Of a stretch of 64,000 nt of DNA, positions 47,970 to 58,600 are shown in pieces (positions within the stretch are counted from its first letter, which is position 1; the number at the start of each line of letters is the position of its first letter). Source of the stretch: Bifidobacterium mongoliense DSM 21395. Lineage in GTDB: Bacteria; Actinomycetota; Actinomycetes; Actinomycetales; Bifidobacteriaceae. The stretch covers positions 1 to 64,000 of the forward strand of contig NZ_JGZE01000013.1 in the NCBI RefSeq assembly GCF_000741285.1. Reading direction: 5' to 3'. The position numbers and the translations under genes are program-made. The notes under the pieces were generated by a model, which was given only the letters and a program-made list of their open reading frames with translations, searched no databases and had not been told where the DNA came from.

Positions 47970-49064
47970 TCAGTGCCCCTGCCGCAGGTAGCGCCTCTCG
48001 GTGCCCTCCTTGTCGCCGCGCCACCACGACTCGTGATCGGCGTACCAGCGGATCGTCTCCTCCAGGCCCCTGGCGAAATCGGTGTGCTCCGGATGCCACT
48101 GCAGGTCCCGCTTGAGTTTCGTGGCAGCCAGGGCATAGCGACGGTCCGCGCCGGGGCGGTCCGTGACATGTTCGAAGTCGTCGGCAGGACGCCCCATGAC
48201 TTGGAGGATGCCGCCCAGTACCTCCAGGTTGCTGCGCTCGCCGTCGGCGCCGACGATGTAGGTCTCGCCGATCGCACCGCGGGTGAGGATCGCCCAGACG
48301 GCCGAGCAGTGGTCCGCCACATGGATCCAGTCGCGTATCGCCCGGCCGTCGCCGTACAGACGGGGCCGTCTGCCGCACAGGATGTTGGTGATCTGTCGGG
48401 GAATGTACTTCTCCACATGCTGGTAGGGGCCGTAGTTGTTGCTGCAATTCGAGATCGTCGTGCGCAGGCCGTAGGTCCGGTGCCAGGCGCGCACGAGATG
48501 GTCGGCCGCCGCCTTCGATGCCGCATAGGGGCTCGAAGGACGGTAGGGACTCTCCTCGGTGAACCGTGTGGCGCGGGACGGGTCGGTGTCGGGGTCCGGG
48601 GATTCGCCGGGAAGCGGCAGATCGCCATAGACCTCGTCGGTGCTGATGTGGTGGAAGCGCAGGTCGTGGCGGCGCGCGGCCTCCAGCAGTACATGGGTGC
48701 CGAGCACATTGGTGCGCAGGAAGGGCGTCGCATCCGCGATCGCGTTGTCATTGTGCGATTCGGCCGCGAAATGGACGATGGCGTCGACCGGCGGCACGCC
48801 GCGCCCAACCATGCCGCCGGTCGGGCTTGCCAGCGATTCGACCAACGCCGCATCGCAGATGTCGCCGCGCACGAAGGTGAGTTGGTTGTTCGGGACTCCT
48901 TCGAGACTCTCGCGTTTGCCCGCGTAGGTCAGCAGGTCGAGTACGGTCATATGGGTCTCGGGATGGTGCTGGGCCACCCAGTGGACGAAGTTCGCGCCGA
49001 TGAATCCGGCACCACCGGTCACAAGGATGTGACGGGGCCGCCAAGGCTCGCTGCAAGCGTTCAT
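47970..49064 (-). CDS. rfbB: dTDP-glucose 4,6-dehydratase
   Basis: 364 aa. Rossmann NAD motif ILVTGGAGFIGANFVHW, HFAAESHNDNAIADATPF, active-site HISTDEVYGDLPLPGE and YAASKAAADHLVRAW (Tyr-x3-Lys), then NNYGPYQHVEKYIPRQI. Second step in dTDP-rhamnose synthesis. The other rml genes are not in the window. It shares a divergent gap (49065-49133) with the mevalonate cluster. Confidence 0.95.
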   Translation of the reverse strand: MNACSEPWRPRHILVTGGAGFIGANFVHWVAQHHPETHMTVLDLLTYAGKRESLEGVPNNQLTFVRGDICDAALVESLASPTGGMVGRGVPPVDAIVHFAAESHNDNAIADATPFLRTNVLGTHVLLEAARRHDLRFHHISTDEVYGDLPLPGESPDPDTDPSRATRFTEESPYRPSSPYAASKAAADHLVRAWHRTYGLRTTISNCSNNYGPYQHVEKYIPRQITNILCGRRPRLYGDGRAIRDWIHVADHCSAVWAILTRGAIGETYIVGADGERSNLEVLGGILQVMGRPADDFEHVTDRPGADRRYALAATKLKRDLQWHPEHTDFARGLEETIRWYADHESWWRGDKEGTERRYLRQGH

Positions 49065-49133
49065 ACCTCCATCCTACGGCTTGGAACGATATGCAATCTG
49101 CGCACTATCTCTACGCCGATGCGGAGTGGGTCG

Positions 49134-50339
49134 ATGGTGTCTCCATTAGAATCCGTAAAGGACATCAAGAGGAGAAACAGCAGGTCGGCATTGGCACTTC
49201 AACAACATCAACAGCATCGCGCGGCACCGGAACCACACCGCGGATACGGTGAGACATGGGCGAAAACCATTCTGATGGGCGAGCATTCCGTGGTCTACGG
49301 CTACCCGGCGATCGCGGTGCCGATCATGAGCCTGCGGATGCGGGCGTGGGCCGTGCCGGTCAGGAACGGCCGTCCGGGGACCCTGCGGGCCTTGGGCTAT
49401 TACGGGCCGTTGGCCGGTGCACCGGACCAGTTCGGGGGTGTGCTCAAGGCGGTCGAGGTGGCCCGTGAATTCGCCGGCTACCCGGATCAGGAATTTGACA
49501 TCGTCACTCGCTCGGACTTCCCCGCGGGTCGCGGTCTGGGATCCTCGGCGGCGGCCTCCGGCGCGGTCATCCGCGCCATCGTCGATGCGGCCGGCGTGCA
49601 GGCGGGCCATGACGACATCGTGGCGATGACGAACAGCGCCGAGGTCGTCACCCACGGTCACCCGTCCGGGCTCGATGCGGTGACCATCTGCGGCGACGAT
49701 CCGGTTCGGTTCGTCAATGGCACGATGACCTCCATCGACGTGCGCATGCCCGCCTACCTGGTCATCGCCGATTCGGGCATCGCCGGCAGCACGAAGGAGG
49801 CGGTCGACGCGGTACGCCGCGAATACGAGCGTGACTACGACCGTGTCCACGACATCCTCGAACGACTCGGTGATCTGGCGGCCCACTCCGCGGATGACCT
49901 GCGCGACGGGGGTCTGAACTCGTTGGGACGGCGCATGAACCGCGCCCATGCCCTGTTGAGCGAACTGCACATCAGCCATCCCAAGGCCGACGCCATGGTC
50001 GAGCAGGCGCGTCGCAGCGGCGCCGTCGGCGCCAAGATGACCGGAGGCGGTCTGGGAGGCTGCATCATCGCGCTTGCGGCCGACCTCTCCTCGGCGCGCA
50101 CGATACGGCATGACCTGTTGGCGCTCGGGGTGCCGGCCGTGTGGATCCATCCGCTCAACCAGCTTGATGTGGAGGTGGACCGGGAGCTGAGCAACAATCC
50201 CAGCGTCGGCAACACCCGGTTCAACACCCCGGATTCCGAGGGAGCCGGCGATGTCAGGAATACCGCCGATGACAGGGATATCAGCGGTGCCAGGACCAGT
50301 GACGCCAGAAACACGGTGGAAGAGCGCGGTGCCCTATGA
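49134..50339 (+). CDS. mvk: Mevalonate kinase
   Basis: 401 aa from ATG 49134. GHMP kinase motifs: TWAKTILMGEHSVVYGYPAI, SDFPAGRGLGSSAAASGAVI, TGGGLGGCIIALAADL. Phosphorylates mevalonate with ATP. The last 45 residues (SVGNTRFNTPDSEGAGDVRN onward) are low in complexity and lie outside the kinase fold. It overlaps mvaD by 4 nt; the three kinases and isomerase form one operon with DNA glycosylase behind. Confidence 0.93.
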   Translation: MVSPLESVKDIKRRNSRSALALQQHQQHRAAPEPHRGYGETWAKTILMGEHSVVYGYPAIAVPIMSLRMRAWAVPVRNGRPGTLRALGYYGPLAGAPDQFGGVLKAVEVAREFAGYPDQEFDIVTRSDFPAGRGLGSSAAASGAVIRAIVDAAGVQAGHDDIVAMTNSAEVVTHGHPSGLDAVTICGDDPVRFVNGTMTSIDVRMPAYLVIADSGIAGSTKEAVDAVRREYERDYDRVHDILERLGDLAAHSADDLRDGGLNSLGRRMNRAHALLSELHISHPKADAMVEQARRSGAVGAKMTGGGLGGCIIALAADLSSARTIRHDLLALGVPAVWIHPLNQLDVEVDRELSNNPSVGNTRFNTPDSEGAGDVRNTADDRDISGARTSDARNTVEERGAL

Positions 50340-51424
50340 CCGAGCCGGTCGATGATCGCGCGACGCGTCACGCACGGCGGGCCACGGCCACCGCGCATGC
50401 GAACATCGCACTGATCAAATACTGGGGCAAGGCCGATGAACGGCTCATCATCCCCAGATCCTCCAGCCTTTCGCTCACGCTCGATGGGTTGAGCACCACC
50501 ACCACGGTGACGTTCGGTAACGATGCTTGCGACGGTGCTGACAACGGTGTTGCCGACGGTGCCGATGCCGCCGCCGCGGATACCGATACGGTGGCCCCGA
50601 CCTCGGGCGACACCCTGATCATCGACGGCCGGCGCCACGAAGGCACGGCGTTGCAACGGGTCGCGAAGTTCATGGATCTGGTGCGCCGCATGGCGGGTAT
50701 CGATACGCCTGTCCGCATCGTCTCGCGCAACACCGTGCCGTACGGCGCCGGTCTGGCCAGTTCCGCCTCCGCTTTCGCCGCACTGGCGGCGGCCGGTTCG
50801 CGCGCCGCAGGCCTCGACCTCAGTCCACGTGGGCTCTCCCGACTCGCCCGCCGCGGTTCGGGTTCGGCCTGCCGCTCCGTCTTCGGCGGTCTGGTGCAAT
50901 GGCATGCGGGGCATGACGACGAGTCGTCCTACGCCGAGCCGGTGCCTTGCGCCATGGATCTCGCCATTATCGTGATCGCCGTATCCACCGGACAGAAGAA
51001 GCTCTCCAGCCGGTCGGGCATGCGGCGCACGGTGGACACTTCGCCGCTGTACCCGGCGTGGATCGATGCGGGCGAACGCGATATGCGCGAGGCGCTCGAT
51101 GCCGTGGCCCGGCAGGATCTCGAGAAGCTCGGCGAGGTTAGCGAGGCGAACGCCCTCGGCATGCACGCCGCCATGATCGCGGCGCGGCCCGCGGTGCTCT
51201 ATTGGATGCCGCAGACCGTGGCCGCACTGCATGCGGTCGAGGCGGTACGCACGAGCGGTCTGCCCGCCTGGTCGACGATGGATGCGGGCCCGAACGTCAA
51301 GGTCCTCACCGATGCTGGGCATGCCCAGCGCGTGGCCCAGGCACTGCGAGACCGTCTGCCCGGCTGCGCGGTTCAGGTGCATCGGCGTGGGCCGGGTGTC
51401 GTGATGGAGAACGGTTACGAGTAA
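50336..51424 (+). CDS. mvaD: Diphosphomevalonate decarboxylase
   Basis: 362 aa. HANIALIKYWGKADERLIIP, PYGAGLASSASAFAALAAAG, ARRGSGSACRSVFGG and STMDAGPNVKVL are the diagnostic blocks, including the catalytic Asp of MDAGPN. Makes isopentenyl diphosphate from diphosphomevalonate. A short Asp/Ala-rich insert (about residues 62-82) is not seen in most relatives. Confidence 0.95.
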   Translation: MTEPVDDRATRHARRATATAHANIALIKYWGKADERLIIPRSSSLSLTLDGLSTTTTVTFGNDACDGADNGVADGADAAAADTDTVAPTSGDTLIIDGRRHEGTALQRVAKFMDLVRRMAGIDTPVRIVSRNTVPYGAGLASSASAFAALAAAGSRAAGLDLSPRGLSRLARRGSGSACRSVFGGLVQWHAGHDDESSYAEPVPCAMDLAIIVIAVSTGQKKLSSRSGMRRTVDTSPLYPAWIDAGERDMREALDAVARQDLEKLGEVSEANALGMHAAMIAARPAVLYWMPQTVAALHAVEAVRTSGLPAWSTMDAGPNVKVLTDAGHAQRVAQALRDRLPGCAVQVHRRGPGVVMENGYE

Positions 51425-51434
51425 GGACGAAAGC

Positions 51435-53753
51435 ATGATGGGCGCAGAGGAACACGGATATCCGTCGAGCGAGGCCCAGGCGTCGGGCAAGCTGTACATC
51501 GCCGGTGAGTACGCCGTGGTCGAATCGGGCCACCCCGCCATACTCGTGGCCGTGAATCGTTTCGTCACCGTCCGCGTCAGTCCCGCCGCATCCGCCGACG
51601 GTCACGGGAGCATCCGATCCGAGGGCCACCCCGAGGCCGATGCCACATGGCATCGCAGCCCCGACGGCGTGTGCGTGGTCGATGAACCGCGGCCGGGGGC
51701 GGCCTTCATCCTTGAATCGATACGTGCCGTCGATGAGGTCGTCAGGCACGCCGGCATCGCGGTGCGGGTGTTCGACATCGCCATCGTGAGCGAGCTCGAT
51801 GACGATTCGGGCCGCAAATACGGTCTGGGGTCCTCCGCCGCCGTCACTGTGGCCAGCGTCAAGGCGCTCCTCGGGTTCTACGATCTCGACCTCGAGCCGA
51901 CGATGCAATACAAACTCGCATTCATCGCCTCGAGCCGCGCCCAGAAGGTCGGGTCCGGCGGTGATATTGCCGCCAGTCTCTTCGGCGGCTGCATCAGGTT
52001 CTGCGCCGTGGACCGCGCCTGGGTCAAGCAGCGCCTGGCCGACACCGAGGTGTCGGCGCTGATCGCCATGCCCTGGCCGGGCTTGGGCATCACCCGGTTG
52101 CGGGTGTTCGGCGACCGTTCGCACGGGGGGTCGGCGGGGGTTGCGCCCGCCCCGTCGCTGCTGGTCGGGTGGACGGGCCGTCCGGCATCCACCGAAGATC
52201 TCGTCACCCACGTGCATCGGCATAACGCTGAGGATCATCACGAACGCTACCAGCGCTTCCTCGACGCCAGCGACCGCTGCGTCGATGAGCTGGCCACGGC
52301 ACTGACCCATGCGGATATGGACGGCATACGGCGCCATATCGGTCAGGCGCGGGACCTGTTGGCCGGCCTTTCCGGCCTCACCGGCACGCTCATCGAGACC
52401 CCCGAGCTCACCGCGCTGATCGATATCGCGCTCGAACATGATGCGGCAGCGAAGACCTCGGGCGCCGGCGGCGGCGACTGCGGCATCGCCATCACCAATG
52501 ATGCGCTGCGCGCCGCGGATATTCGGCGCGAGTGGGCGGCGCAAGGCATCGTGCCGCTCGAACTCACCGTGGGCCAGCCCCTCGCCGACACCCCCGAATG
52601 GCACGATGCCAGTTCCCTGCGCAAGGACGACCATGTCCGGCTGGCGCTGCGTCAGCATGAGCATGAAGGGGCCAACGCCTTCGACGACCTGCGCTTCATT
52701 CATCACGCGTTGCATGGCGTCTCCGTCTCCCAGGTCGACACATCGGTACGGGTGTGCGGCGGCCAGTGGATGCAGCCCTTCTACATCAACGCGATGACCG
52801 GCGGGTCGGCGCGTACGGGCGAGATCAACCGCGCCCTGGCACACGTGGCGGGCGAGACCGGCGTGGCCATGGCCTCCGGTTCACAGCACGCCGCGTTGCG
52901 AGACCCCGCCCTGACCCCGACCTTCACGGTGATCCGCGAGCAGACCACGGGCTTCGTGTTCGCCAACATTGGCCCCACGGTGAGCCCGGACCAGGCCGTC
53001 GAGGCCGTGCGGATGCTCCACGCCGATGCCCTGCAGATTCACATCAACCTCGCGCAGGAGATCATCATGCCCGAGGGAGACCGCGACTTCAGCACCTGGC
53101 CGGACCGCATCCGCGCCATCGCGCAGGCCGTCGACGTGCCGGTCGTGGTCAAGGAGGTCGGTTTCGGGATGAGCCGTGCGACGGTCCGCGAACTGGCCGC
53201 TCTCGGCATCACCACCGTCGACGTGAGTGGCCGGGGTGGCACCGATTTCGGTGTGATCGAGAATGCCCGCCGTTCCCAAGGCGATTTCTCCGCCCTCGGG
53301 CAATGGGGGCAGTCGACCGCGCTGTGCCTGCTCGAATCGTTGCAGGGACCCGATCCGGTCGGCATCGACGTGCTCGCTTCGGGTGGCGTGCGCAATCCGC
53401 TGGACGTGGTCAAGGCGCTCGCCTTGGGCGCGCGGGCCGTCGGCGTCTCCGGCCATTTCCTCGGCGTGCTCGACCGGGAAGGCGAGCGAGGGCTCGCCGC
53501 CGAGATCGGTCGCTGGGCCGCCGAGATCCGTTCCATCATGGCGTTGCTCGGCGCCAGAACCGTCGGTGAACTGGGTGACACCGATCTCTTCGTCGACGGG
53601 CTGACCGCCAGGCACGCCGACCTGCTCGGCGTCGACGTGCGGTCCCTGGCCCACCGCAGCGAGAACAGCGAGAACGTCAAGAACGTCAAGAACGGCGAAA
53701 ACGTCAAGAACGGCGAAAACAACGAGAACGTCAAGAAAGCGGCGCAGGAATGA
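51435..53753 (+). CDS. Fused phosphomevalonate kinase and type 2 IPP isomerase
   Basis: 772 aa in one frame. Residues 1 to about 385 are phosphomevalonate kinase: SGKLYIAGEYAVVESGHPAI, RKYGLGSSAAVTVASVKALL, KTSGAGGGDCGIAI. From about 393 the FMN-dependent isomerase follows: RKDDHVRLALRQHEHEGANA, FYINAMTGGSARTGEINRAL, QIHINLAQEIIMPEGDRDF, VVKEVGFGMSRATV, SGRGGTDFGVIENARR, LASGGVRNPLDVVKALALGA. The linker is only about 10 residues and there is no stop between domains. The end (about 742-772) is a repeated Asn/Glu/Lys tail. One protein thus carries the step before and the step after mvaD. Confidence 0.92.
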   Translation: MMGAEEHGYPSSEAQASGKLYIAGEYAVVESGHPAILVAVNRFVTVRVSPAASADGHGSIRSEGHPEADATWHRSPDGVCVVDEPRPGAAFILESIRAVDEVVRHAGIAVRVFDIAIVSELDDDSGRKYGLGSSAAVTVASVKALLGFYDLDLEPTMQYKLAFIASSRAQKVGSGGDIAASLFGGCIRFCAVDRAWVKQRLADTEVSALIAMPWPGLGITRLRVFGDRSHGGSAGVAPAPSLLVGWTGRPASTEDLVTHVHRHNAEDHHERYQRFLDASDRCVDELATALTHADMDGIRRHIGQARDLLAGLSGLTGTLIETPELTALIDIALEHDAAAKTSGAGGGDCGIAITNDALRAADIRREWAAQGIVPLELTVGQPLADTPEWHDASSLRKDDHVRLALRQHEHEGANAFDDLRFIHHALHGVSVSQVDTSVRVCGGQWMQPFYINAMTGGSARTGEINRALAHVAGETGVAMASGSQHAALRDPALTPTFTVIREQTTGFVFANIGPTVSPDQAVEAVRMLHADALQIHINLAQEIIMPEGDRDFSTWPDRIRAIAQAVDVPVVVKEVGFGMSRATVRELAALGITTVDVSGRGGTDFGVIENARRSQGDFSALGQWGQSTALCLLESLQGPDPVGIDVLASGGVRNPLDVVKALALGARAVGVSGHFLGVLDREGERGLAAEIGRWAAEIRSIMALLGARTVGELGDTDLFVDGLTARHADLLGVDVRSLAHRSENSENVKNVKNGENVKNGENNENVKKAAQE
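53661..53745 (+). repeat. Short in-frame tandem repeats at the enzyme C-terminus
   Basis: Units of 9 and 18 bp built on AACGTCAAGAACGGCGAA code for ENVKN/NGENVKN. All units are multiples of three, so copy change would not shift the frame. Confidence 0.7.
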
Positions 53754-54370
53754 GCATGGTCGCGGATTCCGCCGCGGTGCCGGGCTCCACGTCGGTTGCA
53801 GCGGATCTTACCTTCCCCGACGCGCTGACCGGCACGGCCGATGAGGCCGCTCGGCGGCTGCTGGGGTGCCACCTGATTCGCGAGCTCGACGGAGCCCGGC
53901 TCGTCGTGCGCGTCGTGGAGGTGGAGGCGTATGACCAGAACGATCCGGCCAGCCACACCTTCCACGGCAAAAGCCATCGCAACCGCGCCATGTTCGGCCT
54001 CGCGGGTCACGCCTACATCTATTTCACCTACGGCATGTACCACTGCATCAACGTCACCGCCGGCGTCGACGGATTCGGGTCCGGGGTGCTGCTCCGGGCC
54101 GCCGAACCGTTGGAGGGCACCGGCATCATCGAGGAACGACGGGGTAAACGGGGGCCCACGGCGCTCAACGGACCGGCGAAGCTGTGCATGGCGCTCGGCA
54201 TCGATATGGATCTCTACGGCCACGACCTGACCCGACCGCCGCTGCGCATCGAACTGGCGGGCCTCAAGCCCGGCGAGCATGTCGACGCGACCGAGCGGAT
54301 CGGCATCTCCAAGGCGGTGGAACGCCGCAGGCGCTACATCATTGAGGGCAACCTTTACCTTTCCCGCTGA
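53750..54370 (+). CDS. 3-methyladenine DNA glycosylase (MPG/AAG family)
   Basis: 206 aa. AARRLLGCHLIRELDGARLV, VVEVEAYDQNDPASHTFHG (catalytic Glu and DPASH block), AMFGLAGHAYIYFTYGMYHC, GPAKLCMALGI. Removes alkylated purines. ATGA overlap with the isoprenoid fusion gene; no functional link is evident. Confidence 0.93.
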   Translation: MSMVADSAAVPGSTSVAADLTFPDALTGTADEAARRLLGCHLIRELDGARLVVRVVEVEAYDQNDPASHTFHGKSHRNRAMFGLAGHAYIYFTYGMYHCINVTAGVDGFGSGVLLRAAEPLEGTGIIEERRGKRGPTALNGPAKLCMALGIDMDLYGHDLTRPPLRIELAGLKPGEHVDATERIGISKAVERRRRYIIEGNLYLSR

Positions 54371-54377
54371 ACAGTAC

Positions 54378-54478
54378 CGCGGTGCGGGTGTAGGTGTAGC
54401 GGGTGCGGGTGCGGCGCAGTGCCGAGCAGGCGTGGTGTGGTGCGGCGCGGGTGCGGGTGCGGGTGCGGTGCGAGCGAA
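54378..54478. repeat. GGTGCG-type tandem repeats in the intergenic gap
   Basis: The 125-bp gap 54371-54495 is mostly irregular repeats of GGGTGC/GGGTGT. It lies between converging glycosylase and prs genes; no terminator hairpin with a T run is clear. Confidence 0.6.
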
Positions 54479-54495
54479 GAGCCCGCACGAAGCGA

Positions 54496-55509
54496 TCAGG
54501 CGTAGATGTTGCGCGGGTGGATATCGGTGGGCAGGCCGTTGAGCAGCGTCGACACCGAACCGGATTCGAACACCGAACGGATACCAGCCGCCAGCAGTGG
54601 CGCCGCGGAGAGTACGACCATGTTCGGCAGGCGTTTGGCCTGCGGCACAGGCACGGTGTCCATGAGGATAATGGCGCGCACGTCGGCATCGCGGAGCCGT
54701 TGGACGGCCGGGCCGGAGAGAATCCCGTGTGTGGCCACGAGCGTGACGCTGCGGGCGCCGGCCGAACGCAGGGTGCGCACCGCCTCGCAGATGGTGCCGG
54801 CCGTGTCGATCATGTCGTCGACCACCACGCAGTCGCGGTCCTGGACCTCACCGATGATGCCGTGGGCCTCGGCGTGATTGGGACGCGTGATGTCACGGGT
54901 CTTGTGGATGAAAGCCAGGGGCAGTCCGCCGAGTTTGGCGGCCCACTGTTCGGAGACCTTGATGCGGCCGGCGTCGGGGGAGACGACCGTCGTGCTGCCC
55001 AGATCCATTGAGCCGCGCACGTAGTCGAGCAGTACGGGCATGGCGGTGAGATGGTCGACCGGTCCGTCGAAGAATCCCTGCTCCTGGGAGGCATGCAGGT
55101 CGACCGTCATGATCCGGTCGGCGCCCGCCTTGCGGAAGAGGTCGAACATGAGCCGTGCGGTGATGGGCTCGCGGCCCTGATGCTTCTTGTCCTGGCGCGA
55201 ATAGCCGAGGAACGGCGCCACCACGGTGATCGAACGGGCCGAGGCGCGTTTGAGGGCGTCGACCATGAGCAGCTGCTCCATGATCCACTTGTTGATGGGT
55301 ACGGTATGCGATTGCATCACGAAGATGTCCGCGCCGCGCACCGGTTCGGTGAATCGCACGTACATCTCGCCGTTCGCGAAGTCGTAGGCGGTTGATTTGA
55401 GCACTTCGGCGTGCAGGCAGGCCGCCGTCGCCTCAGCCTGCTCGGGGTAGGCCCGACCCGTCACGAGTGCCATCCGCTTGTGGGGGGTGCCTTGCAGAAT
55501 CGCCGTCAT
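54496..55509 (-). CDS. prs: Ribose-phosphate pyrophosphokinase
   Basis: 337 aa from ATG 55509 (GGGAAGGTAT upstream; ATG 55512 also fits). TAYDFANGEMYVRFTEPVRG, GYSRQDKKHQGREPITARLM, TVDLHASQEQGFFDGPVDHL and the PRPP loop VVDDMIDTAGTI are all present. Makes PRPP from ribose 5-phosphate and ATP for nucleotide synthesis. The gap 55510-55687 holds no supported gene. Confidence 0.95.
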   Translation of the reverse strand: MTAILQGTPHKRMALVTGRAYPEQAEATAACLHAEVLKSTAYDFANGEMYVRFTEPVRGADIFVMQSHTVPINKWIMEQLLMVDALKRASARSITVVAPFLGYSRQDKKHQGREPITARLMFDLFRKAGADRIMTVDLHASQEQGFFDGPVDHLTAMPVLLDYVRGSMDLGSTTVVSPDAGRIKVSEQWAAKLGGLPLAFIHKTRDITRPNHAEAHGIIGEVQDRDCVVVDDMIDTAGTICEAVRTLRSAGARSVTLVATHGILSGPAVQRLRDADVRAIILMDTVPVPQAKRLPNMVVLSAAPLLAAGIRSVFESGSVSTLLNGLPTDIHPRNIYA

Positions 55510-55687
55510 CATATACCTTCCCATGCGCGGGCCGGACGCCGCGCACGTCTACGCCATGGAACCACACCCAATATACAAGCAATATGGAATGCCCGGAACG
55601 GCTGCCGACGCCGGGTGTCACGCGGAAGCGCGAACGGGGCGCAAGTCCCGGGCGGTCGGGCCGGAACCTGCATCGTCGCCGGTGGGT

Positions 55688-58600
55688 CTAATATCCCAGG
55701 CCGGTGCTTTCGTCGCTGAACGTCACCTTGACCTGGTTGTTGACGATCGAGAAGGTGCCGTTCACGGTGAAGCTGTTGCTGTCGCTCTCCGGTGACCAAT
55801 CGTCGCCCGACTTTTCATCGTAGGTGACCTTGGCGTTCCCGCTCGTGGTCTCGAAGCTCTTGGCGCTCACATCGACGTTCTGGACGGTCGGGTACGAGGC
55901 GATCGACCATGCGAAGTTGCGATAATCATCGCTCATCGAGGTGGAGAAGGACGAATACCCGCTGTTGCTGAATGGGCAGCCCTGAGGGTTGGCGGAAGTC
56001 GACGCCGCACAGGTGTCGAGTTTCTTGCGGACCGCATCCTGTATGGCGGTGGTGAGTTTGTGGGTGGGCCGTACATCGAGGCTCTGGCTGGCGGATTCCG
56101 AGGAGATTCCGTTGGCGTTGGTGATGACCACGGGACTGGCCGTCAGGTAATCCGATTGGGCGAGCTTGGCGGTGTACACGCCCGGGTAGGCGTTGAGCTC
56201 GAGCGTGGCGTCGCTCTCATCGGTGCTGCTGCTGTTGTCGTTGCCGCTATGGCTGGCGGCCCCTTTGACGGAGACCGGGACGCCGTTGATGTTCACGGTG
56301 CCTGCCGCCTGGGGCACCTGGAGCGACATCGTGGTGAGCAGAGGCGTGTTGATGTGCCAGTTGCGGAACAGGAGGAACTTGCTGCCGCTCGGCGTCATGG
56401 TCAGCGTCGAGGTGTAGGTTCGCGTACCCAGCATGTAGCTGATGCCCAGCTGCGTCGAGCCGTCGGGCTGGCGCGCCGACGAGGTGATCCGCTGGTTGTA
56501 GATGGTCGTGTTGGCGCCGCCTGCGGCCTTATCGGTCAGCAGCGCCGCCTTGTTGCCGTTGAGATGCGGGTCGGCGAGGTTCGTCGCCTCACTGAAACGA
56601 CCCGCCGCGATGCTGGACAGATACGAGTTCGCCACCGACTTCGCGCTGAACACGGTGCTGTTGACCACGCCGTAGACGATGCCCAACAGGATGCAGGCGC
56701 CCACGATCGCCGTGATGGTGATGACGCGACGCCGCTGTGCGGGGTCCGCCGGTTGGGTCATCGCCGGTGGCGCGGGCATGGTGACCGGTGTGCCGGCGTT
56801 CATCGCGGACTGGCCATTCGTGGTCTGGGGCATGGTCTGCGGCATTGCCTGGGGCATGGTCTGCGGGAATGACCCCTGCAGCGTAGGTGCTTGCATGACT
56901 GGTGCGGGCGTGGTCGTAGGCGAGGCTTCGGGTGTGGCTGCAGGAGACGCTTGGACGGTTCCGGCCACGAGGAAGCGCCAGAGTCCGGGAACCGATCCCA
57001 CCAACGATGACACCAAGGTGGAGCCGATCGTCAGAGCGATGACCTCGATGCCGAAGGCCCACAAGGCCGCAACAAGGAAGTACCACGGCTGAGGGGCCAG
57101 GGAGAAGCTTGAGTTGTCCTCCGAGCCTCCCAGCAATCGCCCTACCGTGCCGGTGTTGAACCCTCCCGAGAGATTCACGAACAGATATTCCCCGACGAGC
57201 CAGAAGAGACCGACGCACAAGGGGGCTTTCCACGAGGCGTTCCATGTGGCGTCAGTGCGGTCATACATGGCGCGTGTGCTGGCGCGTAGGACGATGTAGA
57301 ACGTGCTGATGAGGAAGGCTGCGAAGCACAGCCAGAGGATCCAGCCGAAGTCTACCGTGGACGTGATGTTGAACAGTGAGAGTGTTCGATAGGCTTGGTC
57401 GTTCGCCGTCATCTCAAGCACGGCGAAGGATGACAACGTGAACAGGGTCAGCGGCAGGGCGGGCAACAGTAAGGGCAATAACAACAACAGTTGTGCGGCC
57501 TGCATGTGGATGGACCATGCTGCGAAGCCGATCACCGACAGCACCGTGAAGACCACGGCGTACACCATCATCGACTCTGCGCAGGTGCGCACGAATCCGT
57601 GGGCACGGTGGAGCCAGGTCCAGGTGGCCTGGAGCGGATTGGATTCGTCCGGCAGGAGATCCGCCAGCGTGAAGCCGGCGGCCGCGCCCAGTGCGGAAAG
57701 CAGGAACGCCATGGCGAATGTGCGCAGCGAGGTGCCGTGCAATACGGCTCGACCGGTCGTGTCAAGCAACGAGGCACTCGCGGGCAGCTTGAACATGGCG
57801 CCGAGCAGCAGATAGATCAGGCTCGTCACGAATCCGACGATCGCGGCACTGGCGATCCGTGACCACTTGGTTCCTGCGATGCGCCGGCGTGCGAGCAGAT
57901 GGGCTCCGAACGCCGCGCCCAATACCAGAGCGAGGCCGCTGAGGTTGATGGGGAACCACAGATACGAACTGATGCCGAGTTGATCGATGGAGGCGCCTGA
58001 GACGGTGGATGATACCGAGAACGAACCCGACACCCCCATGATGAGGATGAACACCGCCCACTGGAAGAAGTTCGGTCCCACCGCGGATGCGCCCGAATTG
58101 CCGGATCCAAGCATTGATAAGGCATAGCTGAGCTGGCGCAGTGCCGAGGATCCGGCGATCATGAGCAGGATCGAGGACAGCAAGGCCACCGCGATAGCCG
58201 CACCGATGCCAATGCCCGTGGAGGCTGCCATGGCGCGTATTGAATTCGGCGACATCAGCTTCTGGACGACTGGGTTCGGCGCCGTGGCGGTTGGCGGTAC
58301 CACTGTTGGCGGCACTGTGGTTGGCGGCACCACGGTCGGCGGTTGCTGGAGCGACGGCTGTGTCGGTGTGGCTGACGGCTGGCTGGGTGATGCCGGCGTG
58401 GACGCCTGTGGTGCGGAGAATTGTGGCATGTCCGGTTGTGGCATGGCCGGTTGCGTCATGACCGTCGGTTGTGGCACTTCGGGCTGCGCTGCAGCGGGCT
58501 GAGCGTTGGAAAGGGGGGATGAAGCGACTGTGTCGGAAGCGTCTTGCGCCGGTGTCGCCGGTGTCGCTGCGGTCGGTGTCGGTTCGGTGGCCGGGATCTC

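Noticed and set aside
47892-49133. Long plus-strand extension in front of mevalonate kinase
   Set aside because: It lies antisense to rfbB, which is unmistakable; the kinase fold starts after 49134.
58260-58350. Possible CRISPR-like or minisatellite repeat
   Set aside because: The repeats only encode PPTTV units in the low-complexity part of the zinc-ribbon membrane protein; no spacers.
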